Made by a program: the position numbers and the translations under genes
The notes under the pieces: generated by a model
Told to the model about the DNA's origin: nothing
Database searches by the model: none
The model's input: the letters and a program-made list of their open reading frames with translations, nothing else
Shown here: positions 26,194 through 38,123 of the stretch, one piece after another
Layout of the letters: each line of letters opens with the position of its first letter
Position numbering within the stretch: position 1 is the first letter of the stretch
From: Myxococcales bacterium
GTDB taxonomy: Bacteria; Myxococcota_A; Polyangia; Fen-1088
Direction: 5' to 3'
DNA length: 64,000 bases
Assembly: GCA_022184915.1 (NCBI GenBank)
Contig: JAGTJU010000010.1
Coordinates: 1-64,000 of the forward strand

Positions 26194-27678
26194 CTAGCTG
26201 GCGCTTCGGTCGGTATGTTCACGACCGTCGAATGAGAGCATTCTCGGCTTCTCTTCGACCACCGTCACGAGGTGCACGGGGCGACGCCAGATCCGCTGCA
26301 AAGCCTCGATCGTGGCGTGGGCGTTGTCCATGTGGAGGTCAGTACCCTCATGCTTGTGACGGAGCAAGAGGTCACCGCGGTTCTCGAAGTTCGCGTCCTC
26401 GACGGCGATGAAGGGCTCACCGAAGTTGGTGAGCTGAAAAAGGATCTTGTCCTTGATCTTCTTGAATTCACGGGAGTCGATCTCGTTCCGCTCCGACCGC
26501 TCGTTGAACGAGAACGAAAAGAACTTGTTCTCCGAACAGAATTCCTCCGTGAAAAACTCGTCGATGAAAGTCACGTCGTTGTAGATCTTGCGCACCTCGA
26601 AGATCTTTTGTCTGCCGAGGCCCAAACGTTTGTCCCAGTTGCGCCGGGCTGCCATGTCCTGGCACTCGTTCCACTCGGAGCCGAAGCGACCTTTGTCCCA
26701 ACGCTCCTCGATGTGCCGCAACAGCTCGATACCCACCTTGTAAGGGTTCCACTGTCCGGGCGCCGCCGAGAGCACACCGGCGTTGTGGTCTGCATAGTCG
26801 ATGATCTCAGAAGGCCGAAGCGCCTTCTGGGTCATGATCTTGCTGTGCCAGTAAGACGCCCAGCCTTCGTTGAGCACCTTGGTTTGTCGCTGGGGCGCGA
26901 AGTAGTAGGCCTCGTCGCGCACGATCTCGAGGATATCGCGCTCCCAGGGCTCTAGCGGCGCGTGCTCGAGCAGAAACAGCATGACGTCCCGCTGCGGCTC
27001 GTGGGGAACACGGCGGGGCTTTTCCTTCTCCTTTTCCACCTTTCTCTTTTGGGCCTCGAGAAATTCGGGTGGATTGATGAACCCGTCCATGTACGACTTT
27101 GCCTTGAGGCGCGGGATCTCCTGGGCCTCCTCGGGCTTGTCGCCATCGGTCCGCTTCTGTGCGTTGCGAACGATGAAGGGCGACATGGGATCAATGAGAT
27201 TCTCGAGGCAGAGGCAGGTATCGATGAAGCTCTCGACCTTGTCGAGGCCGATGCGTTCGATGTGGCGCCTCACACGGGTCGCATGATTCGCCATGCCGTC
27301 GATCATGCGCCGATCTGTCTTCGAGAAGTAGTAATTGTTCTTGAAGAAGTCGACGTGCCCAAGAACGTGGGCGACCACCATCTTTTGGTCGACGAGCGAG
27401 TTGCCTTCGAGGAGATAGGCGTAAGCCGGGTTGTTGTTGATCACCATCTCGTAGATGTGTGACAGCCCGTAGGTGTGGCTCTTGTCGAGTTGCTCGAAGT
27501 CCATGCCGAAGCGCCAGTGGGGGTAGCGAACGGGGAACCCCCCGAAGGCCGCAACCTCCTGCATGCGCTTGTAGTCGAGAATCTCGAAGCGGGTCTCCCA
27601 AAAGTCGAGGCCGTACGCCCGCGCGTAGCCCTCGATTTCAGTTTGGATGTCCACCAGGTATGCCGGTAAACCCGCCAC
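26194..27678 (-). CDS. spoVR: SpoVR family protein
   Basis: 494 aa, full length for the family, with [75 protein letters not shown] and [13 protein letters not shown]. SpoVR was named from Bacillus spore cortex formation; in non-sporulating Proteobacteria the homologue (YcgB) goes with YeaG (PrkA) and YeaH. Its biochemical function is unknown. It is the distal gene of prkA-yeaH-spoVR, 12 bases after yeaH. Some homologues have a C-terminal domain of similar size. Confidence 0.93.
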   Translation of the reverse strand: MAGLPAYLVDIQTEIEGYARAYGLDFWETRFEILDYKRMQEVAAFGGFPVRYPHWRFGMDFEQLDKSHTYGLSHIYEMVINNNPAYAYLLEGNSLVDQKMVVAHVLGHVDFFKNNYYFSKTDRRMIDGMANHATRVRRHIERIGLDKVESFIDTCLCLENLIDPMSPFIVRNAQKRTDGDKPEEAQEIPRLKAKSYMDGFINPPEFLEAQKRKVEKEKEKPRRVPHEPQRDVMLFLLEHAPLEPWERDILEIVRDEAYYFAPQRQTKVLNEGWASYWHSKIMTQKALRPSEIIDYADHNAGVLSAAPGQWNPYKVGIELLRHIEERWDKGRFGSEWNECQDMAARRNWDKRLGLGRQKIFEVRKIYNDVTFIDEFFTEEFCSENKFFSFSFNERSERNEIDSREFKKIKDKILFQLTNFGEPFIAVEDANFENRGDLLLRHKHEGTDLHMDNAHATIEALQRIWRRPVHLVTVVEEKPRMLSFDGREHTDRSAS

Positions 27679-27690
27679 TTTGACGCGCTC

Positions 27691-28803
27691 CTATCGACCT
27701 CGCCCGAGGAATTCCCGGATCGAGTCCATGATGTGTTCTTTGCCCTTTATCTCCGAGGTCACCACGTTTTCGGCCGTCCGAAAGTGCTCCTGCAGGTCCT
27801 TGATGAACTGCCCGGAGCCGTAGGGGCTCTCGACCTGGCCGTAGCAGAACTGGTTGACTGCGGGCAACACCTGCTGCCGAAGGATGTTGATGCAAAGGGA
27901 GGTATCGTCCACGGACCAGTTATCGCCGTCGGAGAAATGAAATGGATAGATGTTCCATTCGCTTGGCGGATAGTCGTCCTGAATCATCTTCGCGCACAGC
28001 TTGTACGCGCTCGAGATCATCGTGCCGCCAGACTCCCGCGTTCGGAAGAAGGTCTCCCGATCCACCTCTTTGGCGCTGGCGTCGTGGATGATGTAACGGG
28101 TCTCGAGCCCGTCGTACTGCGAGCGCAGCCACGTGTCGATCCAGAACGACTCGACTCTGACGATCTCCTTCTGCTCGTCGCCCATCGATCCCGACACGTC
28201 CATGATGAAGATCATGACCGCGTTTGATTGGGGAAGGGGGATGGTCTTCCAGGATCGGTAGCGCTTGTCCTCACGAATGGGGACGATGAGGGGCCGCCCT
28301 GCATCGTAGGTCCCCTGGGCCACTTCGCGCCGCAGGGCTTGCCGGAAGGTGCGCTTGAAGTGCCGCAGCGACTCGGGGCCGGTGCGCCGGATCCCCACGT
28401 AGCGGTCCTTCTGCGTGATGATGCGTTCCTTCCCTTTCGGTTCGATCCGGGGCAAACGCAGCTCCTCACCCATGATCTGGGCGAGTTCGTCCATCGACAG
28501 CTCGACCTCCAGGACGTGCTCACCCGCTTGATCACCCGCCTTGCCCTGACCCGACTGCCCAGGCTGTCCCTGGTCCAGGGGATCTCCCACGTTACCCTGG
28601 CCTTGCCCCACCCCACCTTGGCCACCCTGCCCACCGAAGCGGAAGCGAGGCATCTGGATCTGCGGCAAGGGGATGGAGATGCGGTCCTTCCCCTTGCGAC
28701 CTATCAGCTCGCCGTTCGAGATGTACTTACGCAGATCCTGCTTGATCTTCCCGCGCACGATGTCGCGGAAGCGCCGATGGTCGGGATCGATGCGCATCGT
28801 CAT
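27691..28803 (-). CDS. yeaH: YeaH/DUF444 family protein
   Basis: 370 aa. The N-terminus is basic ([24 protein letters not shown]). A Gly/Gln-rich linker ([13 protein letters not shown]) follows, then a von Willebrand A-like fold with the MIDAS-like [20 protein letters not shown]. YeaH acts together with the PrkA-type kinase YeaG during sustained nitrogen starvation in E. coli; its molecular action is not settled. Gene order prkA-yeaH-spoVR is conserved across many Proteobacteria. ATG 28803. Confidence 0.92.
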   Translation of the reverse strand: MTMRIDPDHRRFRDIVRGKIKQDLRKYISNGELIGRKGKDRISIPLPQIQMPRFRFGGQGGQGGVGQGQGNVGDPLDQGQPGQSGQGKAGDQAGEHVLEVELSMDELAQIMGEELRLPRIEPKGKERIITQKDRYVGIRRTGPESLRHFKRTFRQALRREVAQGTYDAGRPLIVPIREDKRYRSWKTIPLPQSNAVMIFIMDVSGSMGDEQKEIVRVESFWIDTWLRSQYDGLETRYIIHDASAKEVDRETFFRTRESGGTMISSAYKLCAKMIQDDYPPSEWNIYPFHFSDGDNWSVDDTSLCINILRQQVLPAVNQFCYGQVESPYGSGQFIKDLQEHFRTAENVVTSEIKGKEHIMDSIREFLGRGR

Positions 28804-28842
28804 GGGGCAATCCCCCTGTGGTTCGTCAGGTTCAAGTTGGCG

Positions 28843-30904
<2,062 letters not shown>

Positions 30905-30975
30905 CGGTTCTCCTCTCGGCCTGAGGTGCTCGTGCGAACCGTCGCCCCGTTCCTCGCGCCGCCTGTTGTCAGTGT

Positions 30976-30992
30976 ATCACGCTGGGCGTGAT
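30976..30992. promoter_or_regulatory. Perfect palindrome upstream of prkA
   Basis: ATCACGC, spacer TGG, GCGTGAT: a 7-bp perfect inverted repeat about 70 bases before the prkA ATG. A -10-like GATACACT (minus strand) overlaps it. The size and position suit a dimeric repressor or activator. Confidence 0.4.
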
Positions 30993-31166
30993 CGTCCTGC
31001 CGTTTATTGGTTGAATGCGTCGACCGCGAGCGGCCCCGTCTCGAAAGACCATGAGACGAGAACGCTCGTTCAGCCTGGGCGCAGGGCCACCTACCTCGGC
31101 CGCTGCATCCCCAACGACGCCATCCCGCGCCGCCCGCCTAGATATATGGATCGTCTCAGCCAGGGT

Positions 31167-32279
31167 TCAAGGCTGAGTCGTGGCGCCGAGGGGTTTGCCG
31201 CCTCTTTGGAACTTCACCACGGCGGCGTCGTGCTCTGCACGGTTTGCAGAGAACACGTGGGTCCCATCGTTACGGGACACGAAGTAAAGGTAGGGCGAAC
31301 CGTCCGGCGTCATGACCGCAGCAAGCGCGTCCCGCCCCGGATTGGCGATGGGCCCGGGCGGCAATCCGACATGCGCGTAGGTACTGTAGGGATTTTCCTT
31401 ATCGTCGAGATGGATGCGCCGGATTCGATTTTCGAATTGCATGCAAGCTGCCGAGGCGGTCCCCAAGAAACGCGGCGCGACCGTGCATCCGTAGACGATG
31501 GTGGGATCCGTTTGCAGCAGCTTCGGAGAGAACGACGGCAAGGTGAGCCTGTTGATGAAGACTTGTGCGATGCGGGGACGCTCCGCGGGCTGCCCGGTCT
31601 CCTTCTCCACGATGCTGGCCATCGTGACGATCTCGGGATCACCCCAACCCAACACCTGCTTCAGGCGGGCCGCGCCCTCGCCATGCCGAAGCCGCAGCGC
31701 CTCGAACACCTCTCGGTGGCGCCGCACCATCGCCAGCAGCACCTTCTCGGGCGGGGAGCCCTTGGCCAACTTGTAGGTATCGGGAAACAGATAGCCTTCA
31801 AGGGTGGGCCCCGGCAGCCCCACCTTGCGGGCGAAGCCAGCGTCCATGGCCAGGGCGGCCAGCGGCTCCTTTCCGGCGATGCCGGCGGCGCCAAGGATCT
31901 CGGCCACCTCCAGCATGTTCTTGCCTTCCGGCACGGTGACGGCCACGAGCTCCTCCGAAGCACCCCTGACCAGGGTCTCGATGAGCGCCCGCGGGGTGGT
32001 GGGAGCTTCAATCTCGTAGCGGCCGGCCTTGAAACGGCTCGCGGCGCCGCGCTGTCCAGCGTAGAGCCGAAAGAGCGTGGGATGTTCGAGCACACCCGCC
32101 GCCTCGAGCAGCCGGGCGACCTGCCCTGCCGCCGCCCCTTTTGGGATCACCAGCTCGACTTTGCCCTGGGCGCTTCCCCCGAAGGTTTCGGGATAGGTGA
32201 AAAATTTGTAAGCCACGGCACCGGCCATAATCAGGCCCGCGAGACTCGTGAATACGAATACGCGAAACGCCTTCACCAT
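31167..32279 (-). CDS. mltG: Endolytic murein transglycosylase MltG
   Basis: 370 aa from ATG 32279. A short cytosolic part and one membrane helix (VFVFTSLAGLIMAGAVAYKFF) are followed by a LysM-like region (AQGKVELVIPKGAAAGQVARLL) and the YceG catalytic domain. Signatures are LEGYLFPDTYKLA, ASIVEKETG with the catalytic glutamate, and LQTDPTIVYG. MltG cuts nascent glycan strands and so ends their synthesis. An ATG at 32327 would add 16 residues and overlap ruvX; I prefer 32279, directly before the membrane helix. Paired with ruvX, a common arrangement. Confidence 0.9.
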   Translation of the reverse strand: MVKAFRVFVFTSLAGLIMAGAVAYKFFTYPETFGGSAQGKVELVIPKGAAAGQVARLLEAAGVLEHPTLFRLYAGQRGAASRFKAGRYEIEAPTTPRALIETLVRGASEELVAVTVPEGKNMLEVAEILGAAGIAGKEPLAALAMDAGFARKVGLPGPTLEGYLFPDTYKLAKGSPPEKVLLAMVRRHREVFEALRLRHGEGAARLKQVLGWGDPEIVTMASIVEKETGQPAERPRIAQVFINRLTLPSFSPKLLQTDPTIVYGCTVAPRFLGTASAACMQFENRIRRIHLDDKENPYSTYAHVGLPPGPIANPGRDALAAVMTPDGSPYLYFVSRNDGTHVFSANRAEHDAAVVKFQRGGKPLGATTQP

Positions 32280-32305
32280 GGGGCTCGTCACTCTCGATCG
32301 CTTCG

Positions 32306-32734
32306 TCACCTTCGGTCGTCCAACCATCGTTGCAGAATCACAGCAGCTGCCACTCGATCTACCACTTGCTTGCGCCGCGCCCGAGACAAGTCGGCCTCGA
32401 GCAAGACGGATTCGGCCTCGACGGTCGAAAAGGACTCGTCGACGAGGTGTACGGGTAAGGCGAAGGCCTGCGCGAGCCGGGCCGCAAAGGCGCGGGCACC
32501 GCGGGCGGCTTTACCTTCGGCTGCTTCGCCCGCCCGGGGATCGGGGTTGAGCGGCAGGCCCACCACAAAGCCCTCGATCTCGTGTTTGCGCACCAAAAGC
32601 CCAATCGCGTCCAGGTCCTTTTGGCCACCCCGTCGCTCGAGGGTCGCGAGCGGCTGCGCCGTCAGGCCGAGGCCATCCGACACGGCCACGCCCACGCGCC
32701 GGCTTCCGAGATCGATGGCCAAAAAACGGCCCAT
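32306..32734 (-). CDS. ruvX: Putative Holliday junction resolvase RuvX (YqgF)
   Basis: 142 aa. RNase H-like fold with the key acidic residues in FLAIDLGSRRVGVAVSD, GFVVGLPLNPDP and VHLVDESFSTVEAE; ends in the LQRWLDD motif. YqgF was proposed as a Holliday junction resolvase and later shown in E. coli to act in 16S rRNA 5' end maturation; either role is possible. It is upstream of mltG on the same strand with 26 bases between. Confidence 0.9.
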   Translation of the reverse strand: MGRFLAIDLGSRRVGVAVSDGLGLTAQPLATLERRGGQKDLDAIGLLVRKHEIEGFVVGLPLNPDPRAGEAAEGKAARGARAFAARLAQAFALPVHLVDESFSTVEAESVLLEADLSRARRKQVVDRVAAAVILQRWLDDRR

Positions 32735-32828
32735 CGCTCGACTCTAGCAGTGAACGCCACAGCGGCCTCACACGGAAAACGACCTCGCGCCTTTGTGAGA
32801 GAGGCGCAGCACGCTATGACTCGCCTCC

Positions 32829-33146
32829 ATGTCAGAGCGCAGTCCATCGGGCGAGCCCGCGCCCCTCCAGATCGATCTCGACGAGGCAACGGCCCAGGGG
32901 GCCTACAGCAACCTCGTGCTCATCAATCACAGCGACAACGAGTTCGTGCTCGACTTTGCGTTTCTGCAACCCAACGGCCCCCGGGCCCGTGTACGCGCCC
33001 GCATCGTGTCGAGCCCCCGCCACACCAAGCGCCTGCTCAAAGCCCTGGAAGCCAACGTGCGACGCTACGAGGAGCGCTTTGGCACCATCGAAGACACCGA
33101 CAGCGCGCCCAGCGTGCTGCTCGGAACAGGCGGCGTGGTGAGCTAA
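32829..33146 (+). CDS. DUF3467 family protein
   Basis: 105 aa, matching DUF3467 by pattern: GAYSNLVLINHSDNEFVLDFAFLQPNG, ARVRARIVSSPRHTKRLLKALEANVRRYEERFGTIED. Members are small, cytosolic, found in bacteria and archaea and of unknown function. Complete. Its stop TAA (33144-33146) is next to the convergent YkgJ stop at 33147. Confidence 0.85.
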   Translation: MSERSPSGEPAPLQIDLDEATAQGAYSNLVLINHSDNEFVLDFAFLQPNGPRARVRARIVSSPRHTKRLLKALEANVRRYEERFGTIEDTDSAPSVLLGTGGVVS

Positions 33147-33743
33147 TCAGGGCAACGACGCCAGGAGGGCGGCCAGTTCGACGCGCTCGCCCGCGGGCCT
33201 GCCCTCGGCCCGGGCGAACGCCGCATCAATCGCCAGCAGGGCCGTGGACAGGGTTTGCTGGTCCAGCACGCAGTCGGGCGCCACAGCCCCGGGGCCCGTT
33301 TCCACGAAGTTACGAAAACAGGCGTCGATGATCGGCAAGCGTTTGTCCTGCCGAAGGCGCAGAGGCAGCCCGTGCGACCTGCAGACGAGCGGGCGCATTT
33401 CGTAGATCCCGCAGCGGCCGTCATCCTGGAGCGCTACGCAGAGGCTGTCGCTCGGACCCTGAGCGTGGGCACGAAGGGTGGCCCTCACCTCCTCCGGAAG
33501 CTGGGGCCAGTGATGCCGGATGGCCTCGGCCTCGACGGACGTGATGGTGAGGCGAACGTGGCAGCAATCATTGCACCCGGTTCGGCACGCCATGTGATCG
33601 GCGTGTTGTTGTTCGACCCGGGTGAAAAACGCGTCGACCTTTTGTGCCAGGAGGCGCAGGTGAGCCAGCGCGTCTGCCCCGGTCACGGGCAGTTCCGGAG
33701 GAGGCGTTTCGGAGGAGAGATTCGTTGGTTGCTTTGCCGTCAT
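33147..33743 (-). CDS. YkgJ family cysteine cluster protein
   Basis: 198 aa. The family hallmark is the cysteine cluster: CRTGCNDCC near residue 55, a further Cys in CGIYEMRPLVCRSHG and later Cys positions. It is thought to bind zinc or an Fe-S centre, but the role is unknown. ATG 33743 overlaps the stop of ldcA by four bases, so it is translationally coupled. It is the last of the three overlapping genes PilZ-like, ldcA and ykgJ. Confidence 0.82.
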   Translation of the reverse strand: MTAKQPTNLSSETPPPELPVTGADALAHLRLLAQKVDAFFTRVEQQHADHMACRTGCNDCCHVRLTITSVEAEAIRHHWPQLPEEVRATLRAHAQGPSDSLCVALQDDGRCGIYEMRPLVCRSHGLPLRLRQDKRLPIIDACFRNFVETGPGAVAPDCVLDQQTLSTALLAIDAAFARAEGRPAGERVELAALLASLP

Positions 33744-34648
33744 GGCACCACCGCGGCTTGCGCAAACTTCAGCACCCCCGCCGTAGCGTCCAGCTCCACC
33801 TCGGCTCCGTAAGGAAGCGCCAGATGACGCTCCCCATGGCCGAACAACCCTCCCAACACGACGGGGAAAGAAAACCTCCGAAGACGTTCGGATAGGACGT
33901 TGAGCACGGAGGGGGAAGGCCCCCCTGCGGGCTCGTCGCATCCGACGAACTCGCCCACCACGACGCCCACCACCTGATCGAATACACCTGCCAATTCGAG
34001 ATGCGTCAAGAGGCGATCGACACGATAGGGGCGCTCGCCTACCTCTTCGAGGAAGAGAATGCCCCCCTCGAGCGGGGGCAGGTAGGGTGTTCCCAGCAGG
34101 CGGGAAAACACTTCCAGGTTCCCTCCCACGAGGGGTCCTCGCACCCGCCCGGGGCAGAGGCGGGCCAGCTGAGAGAGCAAGATCCCCTCGCGAGGCGCCT
34201 CGAGCAAAGCCCACAAATGGTCGAGGTCCGAGGTGGGCAAACGGGAAAGTTGCGTCACAACGGGCGCATGAACGGAGGCCACCCCCCGGGAAGCCGCTGC
34301 GGCCAGGAGGGCGGTGCCGTCGGAGAATCCCACGAGCACCTTCGGGTGTGCCCGTAGCACCGCCCAGTCGATGCCGCGCAGAAGACGCATCAGGCCGTAG
34401 CCGCCACGCGCCATCCACACACCCTGGACCGACGTATCGGCGAGGGCGGCGTTGAGCCCACGGGCCCGGAGTTCGTCGGGGCCCGCCAGGAAACCCTCCC
34501 GGGCAAAGACTTCGTCAGGATCGAAGGTCACCTCGTAGCGGGCGCGGAGCAGGGCGAGGCCCGCGGCGAAGCGATCCTGGGGCACAGGTCCAGAAGGGGC
34601 GATGATCCGTACCCTGTCACCCCGACGTAAGGGGGGGACGGGAATCAA
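33740..34648 (-). CDS. ldcA: LD-carboxypeptidase (peptidase S66)
   Basis: 302 aa. S66 family: DRVRIIAPSGPV, VWMARGGYGLMRLL with the Gly-rich nucleophile elbow region, VLVGFSDGTALL (catalytic Ser region is GFSDGTALL), GGNLEVFSRLLGTPYLP, LFLEEVGERPYRVDRLL and GLFGHGERHLALPYG. LdcA removes the terminal D-Ala from tetrapeptides in muropeptide recycling, linking it to mpl. The best start is TTG 34648, whose bases overlap the stop of the upstream PilZ-like gene (TTGA). MccF-type immunity proteins of the same family are a less likely alternative. Confidence 0.9.
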   Translation of the reverse strand: MIPVPPLRRGDRVRIIAPSGPVPQDRFAAGLALLRARYEVTFDPDEVFAREGFLAGPDELRARGLNAALADTSVQGVWMARGGYGLMRLLRGIDWAVLRAHPKVLVGFSDGTALLAAAASRGVASVHAPVVTQLSRLPTSDLDHLWALLEAPREGILLSQLARLCPGRVRGPLVGGNLEVFSRLLGTPYLPPLEGGILFLEEVGERPYRVDRLLTHLELAGVFDQVVGVVVGEFVGCDEPAGGPSPSVLNVLSERLRRFSFPVVLGGLFGHGERHLALPYGAEVELDATAGVLKFAQAAVVP

Positions 34649-35016
34649 CGGCGCCTCTTGCGGCGGCCCGGCGCCGGCGCCTCGGTCTCGGCGGCGGCGC
34701 GCGCCGTCCCGAGCGCGGGTCCACCCTTGGGCACGGTGTCCGCTGGACGGCCCGAAAGGTGAGCTGGGGCCGCCGTTGGTGCGAAAGCCTCCACGTAGCG
34801 CAGCCGCATCCCAGTGGCCGCGGAGGCATTGACCTTCACGACCCGCATGCGCTTGCGCTGCCCTCCGAGGTCGACCTCGATCTCGGTGCCGTAGGGCAAG
34901 GTGAGCGGCGTGCTCACGAAAAAGCCGTCAGGAGCCGGGTCACGAACGACCGATGCGGGTGCGATCACCACCCCTGCGTAGCGAACGTCGATGCTTGCGG
35001 GAACTGCTGCTGTCAT
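34645..35016 (-). CDS. PilZ-like domain protein
   Basis: 123 aa. ATG 35016 follows a GAAGGA ribosome-binding site. The core reads VPASIDVRYAGVVIAPASVVRDPAPDGFFVSTPLTLPYGTEIEVDLGGQRKRMRVVKVN, a small beta-barrel resembling PilZ domains. The usual c-di-GMP motifs RxxxR and DxSxxG are not clear, so ligand binding is doubtful. A Pro/Ala-rich tail with a basic end (RRKRRR) follows. Overlaps ldcA at its stop. Confidence reflects loose similarity. Confidence 0.6.
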   Translation of the reverse strand: MTAAVPASIDVRYAGVVIAPASVVRDPAPDGFFVSTPLTLPYGTEIEVDLGGQRKRMRVVKVNASAATGMRLRYVEAFAPTAAPAHLSGRPADTVPKGGPALGTARAAAETEAPAPGRRKRRR

Positions 35017-35080
35017 CGTGGATCCTTCCGGGTCTTCATCGAAAGCCGGGCGCGCGGCATGCGCGACGCGCCCGGGCCGC

Positions 35081-35869
35081 TCAGCGGCGCTCGAAGCGGG
35101 GGGGCCGCTTTGCAAGGAAAGCTGCCATGCCTTCCTTTTGATCGTGGGTCGCGAACAGACCCGCGAAGAGCTCTTGCTCGAGCACCAGGGCACGCTCGAG
35201 CGGCATGTCCAGGCCAAGCCGCATCGCTCGTTTGGCCTCGGCCACCGCCAACGGGCCCTTCGAGGCGATCGCCTCGGCCACCGCGAGGACCGCCGGCAAC
35301 AGGGCCTCCGGTTCCACGACGGCGTTGACCAGCCCGTACGTACCCGCCTCTTCCGCCGAGAGGACCCGCCCCGTGAAGACGAGCTCACGGGCCCGGGACA
35401 GGCCCACCCGGCTTGCCAGGCGCTGCGTGCCGCCAAAACCAGGAATCACGCCCAGCCCCACCTCGGGAAAGCCCAGCTTGGCCGAGCGCGCGGCGTAGAT
35501 GAAGTCTGCGCACAGGGCCAGCTCGAGGCCACCACCCAGCGCGAAGCCGTTGACGGCCGCAATGACCGGCACGGGCAGGCTCTCGATGCGTCTTGCCGTT
35601 TCGTGGGCGGCGGCCGCGAAGGCCCGCGCCTCCCACGGCCCCATTGTGGACATGGCGGCAACGTCCGCGCCCGCCACGAACGCTTTCGGGCCCGCACCGG
35701 AGAGGATCACGCAGCGCAGGTCGGCGTCGTCCGCGAGCGCGGCGAAGCAGGCGCCCAGCTCGGCGATGACGTCGGCGTCGAGTGCGTTCAGCACGTCTTG
35801 CCGGTTCACGAGCACGGTCCGGATCGGCCCGGGTGCACCCACCACCAGGTTGTTGAACACCATGCCCAT
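35081..35869 (-). CDS. Enoyl-CoA hydratase/isomerase family protein
   Basis: 262 aa, crotonase fold. GPKAFVAGADVAAM holds the oxyanion-hole loop, and IAAVNGFALGGGLELALCADFIYA and LPEVGLGVIPGFGGTQRL-type segments (GFPEVGLGVIPGFGGTQRL) carry the catalytic Glu positions. It likely hydrates trans-2-enoyl-CoA. The hbd and thiolase genes at 37269-39310 would supply the next two steps of beta-oxidation or butyrate-type metabolism. The start (ATG 35869) is two bases from the 3' end of a tRNA-Arg gene, leaving no room for a ribosome-binding site; the in-frame ATG at 35863 is an alternative. Confidence 0.88.
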   Translation of the reverse strand: MGMVFNNLVVGAPGPIRTVLVNRQDVLNALDADVIAELGACFAALADDADLRCVILSGAGPKAFVAGADVAAMSTMGPWEARAFAAAAHETARRIESLPVPVIAAVNGFALGGGLELALCADFIYAARSAKLGFPEVGLGVIPGFGGTQRLASRVGLSRARELVFTGRVLSAEEAGTYGLVNAVVEPEALLPAVLAVAEAIASKGPLAVAEAKRAMRLGLDMPLERALVLEQELFAGLFATHDQKEGMAAFLAKRPPRFERR

Positions 35870-35871
35870 GC

Positions 35872-35944
35872 GCGCCCGGCAGGAATCGAACCTGCAACCC
35901 TCGGCTTAGAAGGCCGATGCTCTATCCAATTGAGCTACGGGCGC
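35872..35944 (-). tRNA. tRNA-Arg (anticodon UCU)
   Basis: A complete 73-base cloverleaf. Acceptor GCGCCCG pairs with CGGGCGC; D-arm GCTC/GAGC; anticodon stem TCGGC/GCCGA with loop CTTCTAA (anticodon TCT); T-arm GCAGG/CCTGC with loop TTCGATT. CCA is not encoded. It reads the same way as the crotonase gene and its 3' end is two bases from that gene's ATG. Confidence 0.96.
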
Positions 35945-35954
35945 CCAGCCGGCA

Positions 35955-35970
35955 GGAACGAAGCCGTTCC
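35955..35970. repeat. Perfect hairpin just upstream of tRNA-Arg
   Basis: GGAACG, tetraloop AAGC, CGTTCC, 11 bases before the tRNA 5' end. Possibly in the pre-tRNA leader. Confidence 0.3.
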
Positions 35971-36137
35971 GTCGCCGGGCAAGACACGGGATGATAACAG
36001 AGACCGGGACGACTTTGGCACCCCATTCAGCACACGACAGGGCCGCGCAGCCCGGTTCGGCGCGGGGCGGGGGCGCGCCCCTCCGGGAGCGGCTACGGCC
36101 TGCCCCGGGCGGTCGCTTGGCGGCAACACGCGGGGGG

Positions 36138-36145
36138 TGCTACAC
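36138..36145 (+). promoter_or_regulatory. -10-like TGCTACAC before aroB
   Basis: Ends nine bases before ATG 36155; TGCTA resembles the box before the HEAT/DUF349 gene. Suggests a short or absent leader. Confidence 0.3.
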
Positions 36146-36154
36146 GCCCCCATC

Positions 36155-37240
36155 ATGTTCACCATCCCGGTGCCGCTCGGCGATCGCACGTACAACGTTT
36201 TGATCGGTGACATGGGTGTGGAGACCACGGCCGAATGCGTCGCAAAGGCGCTCGCCCGGTGTACGGGCCTGGCCGTTGTGGTCGACGGCCACGTGGCACG
36301 CCTCAACCCGCGCGTGGCCGCCCTGTCGCGCGCGCTCGAGGCCCGCCTGCCGCGTGTCGCCTGCCTCGAGCTCGCCCCGGGCGAGTCGTGCAAGACCTTC
36401 TCCGAGCTCGAAAAAACCTGTGAGTGGCTCGCTGCCCAGGGGTTCGACCGGGGGGCCGCGATCTTGGCCATCGGGGGTGGTGCCACCTCGGATCATGCGG
36501 GCTTCGCCGCCTCGATCTACCTGCGGGGCATTCCCTTTGCGCTCGTGCCCACCACCTTGCTTGCGATGGTCGACGCCTCCGTGGGCGGCAAAACGGCAGT
36601 GGATCTCGGGGCAGGAAAGAACCTGGTGGGCGCGTTTCACCAACCGAAAGTGGTCGTGGCCGACCTCGGCTTTCTCGAGACGCTCCCCGCCCGTGAGCTG
36701 TCCGCCGGCATGGCCGAGGTGGTCAAGGCCGGGCTCATCGCCGACGCTGCCCTCTTCGCGTGGCTCGAGCGGCAGTCGGCGCCTGCCCAAGCCTGGCCCC
36801 AGGCGCTGCTGGCCGAAGCCATCGCCGAAGCCGTGAAGGTGAAGGTGGCCGTGGTCTCGGAAGACGAGCGCGAAACGGGACGACGCGCCATCTTGAACTT
36901 CGGCCACACCTTGGGACACGCGATCGAGTCCGGCAGCCACTACGGCTTGCTCCACGGCGAGGCCGTGAGCTTGGGCATGTTGGCGGCTTTGCGACTGGGC
37001 GAGCTCAAGGGTAAAAGCGACGCCACACTGCGGACCCGGACCCAGGCGCTGCTCGAACGGCTCGCGCTGCCCGTGGACGTCAAAACGCATCTGACACCCG
37101 AAGCTCTCAAGCACGTGGACGTGGACAAGAAGCGTCGCAGCGACAGCGTCCGCTTCGTGTTCGTGCCCACGCCCGGGGAAGCGGTGCTGGAAGACGTTCC
37201 GCTTTCCGAGCTGCGCACGCACGCCCTGTCGATGTTCTGA
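36155..37240 (+). CDS. aroB: 3-dehydroquinate synthase
   Basis: 361 aa. AroB is the second shikimate enzyme, NAD- and metal-dependent. PTTLLAMVDASVGGKTAVDLGAGKNLVGAFHQPKVVVADL is diagnostic. The metal ligands lie in EVVKAGL and in NFGHTLGHAIES and LLHGEAVSLGM. The NAD-binding loop reads IGGGATSDHAGFAAS where most AroB have GGGVVGDLAGF: Gly to Ser and Leu to His. ATG 36155. Convergent with hbd. Confidence 0.92.
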   Translation: MFTIPVPLGDRTYNVLIGDMGVETTAECVAKALARCTGLAVVVDGHVARLNPRVAALSRALEARLPRVACLELAPGESCKTFSELEKTCEWLAAQGFDRGAAILAIGGGATSDHAGFAASIYLRGIPFALVPTTLLAMVDASVGGKTAVDLGAGKNLVGAFHQPKVVVADLGFLETLPARELSAGMAEVVKAGLIADAALFAWLERQSAPAQAWPQALLAEAIAEAVKVKVAVVSEDERETGRRAILNFGHTLGHAIESGSHYGLLHGEAVSLGMLAALRLGELKGKSDATLRTRTQALLERLALPVDVKTHLTPEALKHVDVDKKRRSDSVRFVFVPTPGEAVLEDVPLSELRTHALSMF

Positions 37241-37268
37241 CGACGAAGGGCCCGACCGCTGCGGAGCC

Positions 37269-38119
<851 letters not shown>

Positions 38120-38123
<4 letters not shown>

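Noticed and set aside
30976-30992. The prkA palindrome as a terminator hairpin
   Set aside because: It lies upstream of the gene, has a 3-base loop and no T-run, so an operator is likelier.
31016-31178. A 53-codon plus-strand frame upstream of prkA
   Set aside because: No ribosome-binding site, composition like random GC-rich DNA, and it lies in a promoter region.
36010-36035. TGGCACCCCATTCAGCA resembling a sigma-54 promoter
   Set aside because: The -12 GC is displaced by one base and no sigma-54-type gene is nearby.
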